Shown here piece after piece: positions 1 through 4,688 of a stretch of 5,737 bases of DNA. The notes under the pieces are model-generated. The model was not told the DNA's origin and did no database searches. It worked only from the letters and a program-made list of their open reading frames with translations. Position 1 is the stretch's first letter. Every line of letters begins with the position of its first letter. This stretch comes from an uncultured Nocardioides sp. (GTDB lineage Bacteria > Actinomycetota > Actinomycetes > Propionibacteriales > Nocardioidaceae), in assembly GCF_946885725.1 (NCBI RefSeq), contig NZ_CAMPGZ010000229.1, positions 1-5,737 of the forward strand, written 5' to 3'. The position numbers were made by a program, and so were the translations under genes.

Positions 1-952
1 CGAGGTCCCCGGCGACCGGGCGGGCCTTGAGCAGCGCCTGGAACTCCCAGGTCTTCGCCCACCGCTCGTAGTAGCCCTCATGGCTGGCCAGCGTGCGCAC
101 CAGTGGGCCGGCCTTGCCTTCGGGGCGCAGTGCCGCATCGACCGGCCAGATCGTGCCCTCGCGGGTGTGGTCGGAGCAGACCTGCATCAGGTGCGACGCC
201 AGCTGGGTCGCGGTGCGCAGCGCGGCCTGCTCGTCGTGCCCGTCGGCCGGCTCGGCCACGAAGATCACGTCGACGTCGCTGACGTAGTTGAGCTCGTGGC
301 CGCCGCACTTGCCCATCGCGATCACGGCCAGCCGCGCCGACTCGGCCGCCCCTCCGACCCTCGCGCGGGCGACGGCGAGCGCCGCCTCCAGCGTGGCCGC
401 GGCGAGGTCGGACAGCTCGGCGGCGACGTCGTCGACGGGGACCCCGTGGGCCAGGTCGCGGGCCGCGAGCCGGAGCAGCAGCCGGCGGTACTGCACGCGC
501 ATCGCGTCGACCGCCTCCGCGTCCGGACGGGTCGCGACCGGGATCGCGCTGGTCGGGTCCGCGCCGACCGCTTCGAGCATCCGGGCGCGCAGGTGGAACG
601 CCGCCGGCCGCGTGGACCCCAGCGTCGGGTCGGTCAGGTCGCTCCAGTGCTCGGGATGCCGCAGCAGGTGGTCGCCGAGCGCCGAGCTGGCGCCGAGCAC
701 GCAGAGCAGCCGCACGGCAGTGCCCTCGTCGGACGCGACCGCCTCGAGCATCGCCTCGCGGTCCTCGACCCGGTCGGCGAGGTCCGCGAGGTACCGCGCG
801 GCCTGGTCGGGGTCGGCGGCGACCGAGCCGAGATGCATGAGTACGTCGCCGTGTGGAGCGATCCGCTCGAGGGCCTCGACCGAACGCTCGACGTCCCGGA
901 ACCCCAGCCGCGCGAGCTGGCCGGAAATGGTGGTGAGCCTCCCCGCTGTCAC
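1..952 (-). CDS. glnE: Bifunctional glutamine synthetase adenylyltransferase/adenylyl-removase, N-terminal part
   Basis: GlnE attaches AMP to, and removes it from, a tyrosine of dodecameric glutamine synthetase in the cytoplasm, so tuning its activity to nitrogen status. Only the first 317 codons are visible; the gene runs off the left edge. An alpha-helical N-terminal part includes a CVLGASSALGDHLLRHP stretch at residues 84-100. It leads into the nucleotidyltransferase core, MGKCGGHELNYVSDVDVIFV at about residues 213-232, with paired metal-binding Asp226 and Asp228. Further on come GTIWPVDAALRPEG and YYERWAKTWEFQALLKARP, both highly typical of actinobacterial GlnE and belonging to the adenylyl-removase half. 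The GTG start at 950-952 is the only possible start after the in-frame stop at 971-973. No clear Shine-Dalgarno precedes it; a GGGGAGG lies just inside the gene. It follows the amidotransferase gene by 27 nt, so co-transcription is likely. Confidence 0.96.
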   Translation of the reverse strand, partial: MTAGRLTTISGQLARLGFRDVERSVEALERIAPHGDVLMHLGSVAADPDQAARYLADLADRVEDREAMLEAVASDEGTAVRLLCVLGASSALGDHLLRHPEHWSDLTDPTLGSTRPAAFHLRARMLEAVGADPTSAIPVATRPDAEAVDAMRVQYRRLLLRLAARDLAHGVPVDDVAAELSDLAAATLEAALAVARARVGGAAESARLAVIAMGKCGGHELNYVSDVDVIFVAEPADGHDEQAALRTATQLASHLMQVCSDHTREGTIWPVDAALRPEGKAGPLVRTLASHEGYYERWAKTWEFQALLKARPVAGDL

Positions 953-983
953 GGTGCCGTCACAGGGCCGTCACGACCGTCAC
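948..983. promoter_or_regulatory. Four GTCAC repeats, three at 11-bp spacing, over the glnE start
   Basis: GTCAC occurs at 948-952, 959-963, 970-974 and 979-983. The first three starts are exactly 11 bp apart, the last 9 bp. On the opposite strand each reads GTGAC. The array covers the stop of the amidotransferase gene, the whole 27-nt gap and the GTG start of glnE. GlnR and PhoP, OmpR-family regulators of actinomycetes, bind half-sites repeated every 11 bp, and GlnR a-boxes are GTnAC. The GAAAC b-boxes of a classical GlnR site are missing. The repeat is seen in the sequence; its regulatory role is inferred and could be chance, since GTGAC is common in GC-rich coding ends. Confidence 0.35.
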
Positions 984-1723
984 GAGACCGGCGCGGCCGG
1001 CCGCGGCTGCGCGCTGCGGGTCAGGGCGAGGAACCGCTCGGCCAGCGGGCGCCAGGTCGCGCGCATCTCCTGCTCCGCCTCGGCCACGGCGGCGACGTGG
1101 AAGTCGACGTTGATCCCGCGCTCCGCCGCTTCGTCGCGGTCCTCGTCCACCCACGTCCGGATGATGTCGTGACCGGCCTCGGGGTGCCACTGCACGGCCC
1201 ACACCGTCGGCGCGAAGCGGGCCGCCTGCACCTCCCCAGCCGGCGTCTCGGCCAGCAACACCGCGCCCTCGGGCAGCCGCCTGACGATGTCGTTGTTCCA
1301 CTGAACCGCGCGCACCGGCCCGGCCATCGCGCCGAACAGCTCGTCGGCCGCGGCCTCGTCGGTCCAGCCCACGGGGATCACGCCGATCTGCTGGCCGCGC
1401 GGGTTGCGGACGACCTCGCCGCCCAGCGCCACCGCGCACAGCTGGTGGCCCAGGCAGATCCCCAGCACCGGCACCCGCCGCACGGCGCCCTCGCGGATCA
1501 GCGCCTTCGTCGCGGTCAGCCACGGATTCTCGGCGTCGTCGTTCGCACCCATGGAGCCGCCGAGCACGATCAACCCGGAGTAGCCGTGGAGGTCGGATGG
1601 CAGGTCGTCCCCGCGGTACGGGTGCCGTACGTCGAGCTCGGCACCGGCCTCGACCAACCAGTCCCCCACCCAGCCCGTGGGGCAGTCGGTCTCGTGCTGC
1701 ACGACGAGGATCGGGGCGTTCAC
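980..1723 (-). CDS. Stand-alone class I glutamine amidotransferase (GATase1), partner unknown
   Basis: This is a 247-residue cytoplasmic protein with the triad of a class I glutamine amidotransferase: nucleophile Cys90 in GICLGHQL (88-95), and His180 and Glu182 in WHPEAG (179-184). An oxyanion-type loop GGSMGANDD lies at 55-63. The family hydrolyses glutamine, or a related gamma-glutamyl amide, and usually passes ammonia to a synthase; no synthase domain is fused here. The C-terminal 60 or so residues form a charged extension of unknown role. The segment VQWNND (140-145) has Asn where many relatives have His (WHGD). The GTG at 1721-1723 is the first start after an in-frame stop at 1742-1744. 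It lacks a Shine-Dalgarno but has a leaderless-type -10 element. It lies between glnA2 (169 nt upstream) and glnE (27 nt downstream), suggesting a nitrogen-related role, perhaps on a GlnA2 product. The fold assignment is firm; the substrate is not known. Confidence 0.9.
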   Translation of the reverse strand: MNAPILVVQHETDCPTGWVGDWLVEAGAELDVRHPYRGDDLPSDLHGYSGLIVLGGSMGANDDAENPWLTATKALIREGAVRRVPVLGICLGHQLCAVALGGEVVRNPRGQQIGVIPVGWTDEAAADELFGAMAGPVRAVQWNNDIVRRLPEGAVLLAETPAGEVQAARFAPTVWAVQWHPEAGHDIIRTWVDEDRDEAAERGINVDFHVAAVAEAEQEMRATWRPLAERFLALTRSAQPRPAAPVS

Positions 1724-1730
1724 GCCGTCG

Positions 1731-1736
1731 AATCTA
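1731..1736 (-). promoter_or_regulatory. Candidate leaderless -10 element for the amidotransferase gene
   Basis: The minus strand reads TAGATT here, fitting the actinobacterial -10 pattern TAnnnT. Seven bases (CGACGGC) separate it from the GTG start, so transcription would begin at or next to the first base of the start codon. The absence of a Shine-Dalgarno before that GTG supports a leaderless message. No convincing -35 hexamer stands 16-19 bp upstream. The amidotransferase and glnE may thus be made independently of read-through from glnA2. Confidence 0.45.
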
Positions 1737-1822
1737 CTGGCTCACGGAGTGGGAACGCGCACCCGACCAAGTCGAGACCGCCGACGTCTACTCCGCAATC
1801 CACAGGCACCGATTGGTCACAG

Positions 1823-1853
1823 ACCGCAGGTTCCAGAGTCCGATTCTTGCGGT
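1823..1853 (-). other. Alternative hairpin competing with the glnA2 downstream stem
   Basis: In plus-strand order, ACCGCA at 1823-1828 is complementary to TGCGGT at 1848-1853, giving a 6-bp stem with a 19-nt loop. The same TGCGGT also forms part of the stem at 1848-1869, so the two structures exclude each other. The arrangement resembles an attenuator or a duplicated terminator arm between glnA2 and the amidotransferase gene. The pairing is visible; any switch function is speculative. Confidence 0.25.
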
Positions 1854-1869
1854 TGGGGACCAAACCGCA
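1848..1869 (-). terminator. Hairpin downstream of glnA2, possible terminator or processing site
   Basis: TGCGGTT (1848-1854) and AACCGCA (1863-1869) form a perfect 7-bp stem with an 8-nt loop. Read on the minus strand, the hairpin begins 23 nt after the glnA2 stop codon. No U-tract follows (the next bases are AGAATC), so it is not a textbook intrinsic terminator. GC-rich actinobacteria often have terminators of this kind. It may dampen rather than end transcription into the amidotransferase gene. Confidence 0.4.
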
Positions 1870-1892
1870 GGCCCACGAGCCCGTGCGCGTAC

Positions 1893-3230
1893 TCAGATCA
1901 CCGGCAGCATCAGGTCGCGCTCGTACGCCGAGACCTGGATGCGGTAGTCCTCCCACTCCTTGCGCTTGTTGCGCAGGAAGAAGTCGTAGACGTGCTCGCC
2001 GAGCGTCTCCGCGAGCAGCTCCGAGCTCTCGGCGACCTGGATGGCGTCGTACAGGCTCTTCGGCAGCGGGTCGATGCCCAGCGCCTGCCGCTCCCGCTCG
2101 GTCAGCGACCAGACGTCGTCCTCGGCCTCGCGCGGCAGCTCGTAGCCCTCCTCGATGCCCTTCAGCCCCGCGGCCAGGATCACCGCGAACGACAGGTACG
2201 GGTTGCACGCGGAGTCGATCGTGCGCAGCTCCATGCGCGTGGACTGGCCCTTGTTGGGCTTGTACATCGGCACCCGGACCATCGCGGAGCGGTTGTTGTG
2301 GCCCCAGCAGATGTACGACGGCGCCTCGCCGCCCCACATCAGCCGCTTGTAGGAGTTCACCCACTGGTTGGTGACCACGATGATCTCGGAGGCGTGCTTG
2401 AGGACACCGGCGATGAACTGCCGGCCGACGGTCGAGAGCTGGTACTCCGACCCGGCGGCGAAGAACGCGTTGCGGTCGCCCTCGAACAGCGACACGTGCG
2501 TGTGCATGCCGGACCCGGGGTGCGTCGTGAACGGCTTGGGCATGAACGTCGCCCAGATCCCCTGCGACAGCGCGACCTCACGGATCACCGTGCGGAACGT
2601 CATGATGTTGTCGGCCGTCGACAGCGCGTCGGCGTAGCGCAGGTCGATCTCCTGCTGGCCGGGACCGCCCTCGTGGTGGCTGAACTCCACCGAGATGCCC
2701 ATTGCCTCGAGCATCGTGATCGCCTCGCGACGGAAGTCGGCGCCCATGCTCTGCGCGGTGTGGTCGAAGTAGCCGCTCCGGTCCACCGGCACCGGCTCGG
2801 CGCCCGGCTGCGGGGTGTCCTTGAACAGGTAGAACTCGATCTCCGGGTGCGTGTAGAAGGTGAAGCCCGCCTCGGCCGCCTTCGACAGGGTGCGCTTGAG
2901 CACGAACCGCGGGTCGGCGTACGACGGGGACCCGTCGGGCATCACGATGTCGCAGAACATCCGCGCGGTGGACGGGCCCTCGCCGCGCCACGGCAGGATC
3001 TGGAACGTCGACGGGTCGGGCTTGGCGAGCATGTCCGCCTCGTAGACCCGGGCGAATCCCTCGATCGCCGAGCCGTCGAAGCCGATGCCCTCGGAGAACG
3101 CGCCCTCGAGCTCGGCGGGCGCGATCGCGACGGACTTCAGCGATCCCAGGACGTCGGTGAACCACAGCCGCACGAAGCGCACGTCGCGCTCCTCCAGAGC
3201 GCGGAGTACGAAGTCTTCCTGCTTGCCCAT
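1893..3230 (-). CDS. glnA2: GlnA2-type glutamine synthetase-family ligase
   Basis: This is a 445-residue class I glutamine synthetase-fold enzyme, presumably an oligomeric cytoplasmic ATP-dependent gamma-glutamyl ligase. Visible motifs are FDGSAIEGF (51-59, with Asp52); HPEIEFYLF (128-136, metal ligands Glu130 and Glu132); SHHEGGPGQQEIDLRYADAL (184-203, Glu187 and Glu194); HPGSGMHTHVSLF (237-249, His243); the flap glutamate Glu302 in GGEAP; NRSAMVRVP (313-321); and RMELRTIDSACNPYL (332-346). The N-terminus KQEDFVLRALEERDVRFVRLWFTDVLGSLKSVAIAP closely recalls M. tuberculosis GlnA2. Length fits GSI-alpha rather than the roughly 470-residue beta type. The NLYDLPPEE adenylylation motif is missing; KSLYDAIQVAE stands there, keeping only Tyr394. 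In Streptomyces coelicolor GlnA2 is reported as a gamma-glutamylpolyamine synthetase, so the substrate may be a polyamine rather than ammonia. The ATG is preceded by AGGAG at 5 nt. An in-frame extension to 3401 exists but does not look like glutamine synthetase. Confidence 0.95.
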   Translation of the reverse strand: MGKQEDFVLRALEERDVRFVRLWFTDVLGSLKSVAIAPAELEGAFSEGIGFDGSAIEGFARVYEADMLAKPDPSTFQILPWRGEGPSTARMFCDIVMPDGSPSYADPRFVLKRTLSKAAEAGFTFYTHPEIEFYLFKDTPQPGAEPVPVDRSGYFDHTAQSMGADFRREAITMLEAMGISVEFSHHEGGPGQQEIDLRYADALSTADNIMTFRTVIREVALSQGIWATFMPKPFTTHPGSGMHTHVSLFEGDRNAFFAAGSEYQLSTVGRQFIAGVLKHASEIIVVTNQWVNSYKRLMWGGEAPSYICWGHNNRSAMVRVPMYKPNKGQSTRMELRTIDSACNPYLSFAVILAAGLKGIEEGYELPREAEDDVWSLTERERQALGIDPLPKSLYDAIQVAESSELLAETLGEHVYDFFLRNKRKEWEDYRIQVSAYERDLMLPVI

Positions 3231-3235
3231 CGATG

Positions 3236-3240
3236 CTCCT
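3236..3240 (-). promoter_or_regulatory. Ribosome binding site fixing the glnA2 start
   Basis: AGGAG on the minus strand, 5 nt before the ATG at 3228-3230, selects this start over the longer open frame that continues upstream to 3401. Homology to GlnA2 starts at the same place. Confidence 0.85.
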
Positions 3241-3264
3241 GTCTCGGCGCGTGTCTCGGTGCGA
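3241..3264. repeat. Two tandem 12-bp units in the glnA2 leader
   Basis: GTCTCGGCGCGT (3241-3252) is followed directly by GTCTCGGTGCGA (3253-3264), with 10 of 12 positions alike. The pair abuts the glnA2 Shine-Dalgarno. It could be an operator, a structured leader or chance duplication; no known motif is recognised. Confidence 0.4.
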
Positions 3265-3321
3265 TGCCCAGCGGTTGCGGCGCCCGTACGGCGGGGCCGT
3301 CGGACAGTGTGACTCTGCCAT

Positions 3322-3337
3322 GTTTCGCGCACGTGAA
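3322..3337 (-). promoter_or_regulatory. Candidate GlnR-type half-site pair upstream of glnA2
   Basis: The minus strand reads TTCAC, six bases, then GAAAC. This matches the actinomycete GlnR arrangement gTnAC-n6-GaAAC apart from the less conserved first base. It starts about 92 nt upstream of the glnA2 ATG, a usual distance for activator binding. The second a-b pair expected 6 nt further on is not in register: a GTCAC comes 8 nt after GAAAC instead. No clear TAnnnT element was found for glnA2 on this strand. Weak candidate. Confidence 0.3.
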
Positions 3338-3365
3338 CGGGCATCGCCTCGCCCGGTCGCCGCCC

Positions 3366-3393
3366 CTGACGTCGTACGACGACGTCGTACGGT
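3366..3393 (+). promoter_or_regulatory. Predicted leaderless promoter of the NTF2-like/LRR gene pair
   Basis: CTGACG at 3366-3371 (4 of 6 to TTGACA), a 16-bp spacer and TACGGT at 3388-3393 (fits TAnnnT) form a reasonable sigma-70-type promoter. Six bases separate the -10 element from the ATG at 3400, so the transcript would start at the start codon. This agrees with the lack of a Shine-Dalgarno in front of the gene. Confidence 0.5.
3373..3391. promoter_or_regulatory. 19-bp palindrome, putative operator
   Basis: CGTACGACG, one central A, and CGTCGTACG form a perfect 9-bp inverted repeat. It also lies within a 13-bp tandem duplication (GACGTCGTACGAC at 3368-3380, then GACGTCGTACGGT at 3381-3393). 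It fills most of the spacer of the predicted promoter and enters its -10 element, the classical place for a dimeric repressor to block initiation. It is not a SOS box, and I do not recognise it as the site of any named regulator. Confidence 0.5.
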
Positions 3394-3399
3394 GTGCCC

Positions 3400-3771
3400 A
3401 TGGTTGACGAGCAGTTCGACGACCTGCTGGAGCTCGAGCACGCGGGATGGGACGCGCTGTGCCGCGGCGAAGGGGCGACGTTCTACGGGGAGCTGATGAC
3501 CGAGGACGGTCTGATGGTGCTCGCCCACGGCCAGGTGCTCGACCGCCTGGGCGTGGTCGCCTCGCTGCGCGACGCACCCGCATGGGACGACTACCGCATC
3601 GACAACCCGCGCATGGTGACCACCGGCGACAGCAGCGCGGCGCTGGTCTACCGCGCGACCGCGCACCGCGACGGTGCCGCGCCGTTCGTCGCGCTGATGT
3701 CCAGTGCCTACGTGCGCGTCACGGGCCGCTGGCGGCTCGCGCTGTACACCCAGACGCCGGTGCCCGTGTGA
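3400..3771 (+). CDS. NTF2-like (SnoaL/DUF4440-type) small protein
   Basis: This 123-residue protein has the look of the NTF2-like cone fold. An amphipathic N-terminal helix (EQFDDLLELEHAGWDALCRGE, 4-24) leads to FYGELMTEDGLMVLAHGQVLDRLGVVASL (28-56), then the strand-rich half YRIDNPRMVTTGDSSAALVYRATAHRDG (65-92) and [28 protein letters not shown] (96-123). The order and the GRW-L---TQTP ending are those of SnoaL/DUF4440 proteins. That superfamily includes small enzymes, such as isomerases and cyclases, as well as non-catalytic binding or immunity proteins, so no reaction can be named. It has no signal peptide or membrane segment. ATG 3400 is preferred to GTG 3394 because it sits at the expected start point of the leaderless promoter; the GTG would add just two residues. 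It overlaps the LRR gene downstream by 4 bp. Confidence 0.8.
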   Translation: MVDEQFDDLLELEHAGWDALCRGEGATFYGELMTEDGLMVLAHGQVLDRLGVVASLRDAPAWDDYRIDNPRMVTTGDSSAALVYRATAHRDGAAPFVALMSSAYVRVTGRWRLALYTQTPVPV

Positions 3772-4688
3772 GGTGGCGCGAGGTCTCGTCGGCGAACCCA
3801 CCGTCGGCGCAGCCGGTGCTGGACGCGGACGAGACCGACGTGTGGGTCGACACCGAGCTGCCGACGGCGGAGTACGACCGCCTGGCCGAGTGGTTCGTCG
3901 GGCGTGACGACGTGTGGCTGCACCTGCGCCAGCACGGCGCGCCCGACCTGTCGCCGCTGCGGCACTTCCCCGGGCTACGACGCCTGGTCGTCACCAACCT
4001 GCGGCTGCAGAGCTGGGACGGCATCGAGCACGTCGCCGACTCCCTGGAGCACATCGGCATGGGCGACACCACGCTCAAGCCCATCTCCGTCGCGCCGCTG
4101 GGCCGCCTCACGCGGCTGAAGAGCCTGGGCCTCTCCGGGCCGGTGAAGCACGGCGAGGTGGTCGGTTCCCTGACCACCCTGGAGCACCTCACCCTCCGGT
4201 CGGTGCGGATCGACCACGCCGCCGTCATACCGAAGCTGATGGGCCTGACCACCTTCAACCTGCACCTCGGCAGCGCCGACCCGGACCTCTCGTGGCTCGC
4301 CGCGCTCCCCCGCCTCACCGAGCTGGAGATCTGGCGCGTGCGAGGGGTCACCGACCTGGGGCCGCTGGGCGACCTGGCGACGGTACGGCGCCTCAGCCTG
4401 CAGTCGATGCGCGCCGTCACCGCGCTGCCGTCGTTCGCCGGAGCCTCCTCATTGACCCGGGTGGCGCTCGACGCGATGAAGGGCATCACCGACCTCAGCG
4501 GCCTCGCCGACGCCCCGGCCCTCGAGGAGCTCTGGCTGGTGGAGATGCCGCAGCTCGAGCCCGAGGCGCTGCGGCCGCTGGTCGGGCACCCCACGCTCAG
4601 GTACGGCGTGTGGGGCCTGGGCAGCGTCCGGAAGAACGACGCTGCGTACGAGCTGCTGCCGCTGCGGCGCCGCGAGCCGGCCGGCTAG
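3768..4688 (+). CDS. Cytoplasmic leucine-rich-repeat protein, function unknown
   Basis: The protein has 306 residues and about seven leucine-rich repeats of irregular length (roughly 20-25 residues). Clear examples are [21 protein letters not shown] (from 60), [14 protein letters not shown] (from 111), [14 protein letters not shown] (from 135), [15 protein letters not shown] (from 177), [15 protein letters not shown] (from 200) and [21 protein letters not shown] (from 240). The internalin-like DLSxL pattern recurs. The first 45 or so residues ([28 protein letters not shown]) are acidic and carry no repeat. No signal peptide, membrane segment, sortase motif or fused effector domain is visible, so a cytosolic protein-binding role is the simplest guess. 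The GTG start overlaps the preceding stop as GTGA, implying translational coupling; longer frames reaching 3447 run inside the upstream gene. The stop overlaps that of nadE. Partner and process are unknown. Confidence 0.85.
   Translation: MRWREVSSANPPSAQPVLDADETDVWVDTELPTAEYDRLAEWFVGRDDVWLHLRQHGAPDLSPLRHFPGLRRLVVTNLRLQSWDGIEHVADSLEHIGMGDTTLKPISVAPLGRLTRLKSLGLSGPVKHGEVVGSLTTLEHLTLRSVRIDHAAVIPKLMGLTTFNLHLGSADPDLSWLAALPRLTELEIWRVRGVTDLGPLGDLATVRRLSLQSMRAVTALPSFAGASSLTRVALDAMKGITDLSGLADAPALEELWLVEMPQLEPEALRPLVGHPTLRYGVWGLGSVRKNDAAYELLPLRRREPAG

Noticed and set aside
1811..1865. tRNA-like stretch with a GGTTCC-type segment and a terminal ACCA
   Set aside because: No proper T-loop consensus, anticodon arm or acceptor stem can be formed; the pairing is better explained by the two competing hairpins.
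80..2374. 764-codon open frame on the plus strand
   Set aside because: It lies antisense to glnE, the amidotransferase and part of glnA2. Its composition is Arg/Gly/Pro/His-rich with no recognisable domain, a usual shadow of GC-rich genes.
3231..3401. 57-residue N-terminal extension of GlnA2
   Set aside because: The frame is open, but the sequence is Arg/Thr-rich and unlike glutamine synthetases. The AGGAG and family homology both place the start at 3228-3230.
1677..3407. 576-codon plus-strand open frame opposite glnA2
   Set aside because: Antisense shadow; the minus strand carries the complete glutamine synthetase motif set across the same span.
3447..3767. Upstream extension of the LRR protein inside the NTF2-like gene
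   Set aside because: That segment is Arg-rich and out of frame with the NTF2-like gene. The GTG overlapping the upstream stop is the more natural start.
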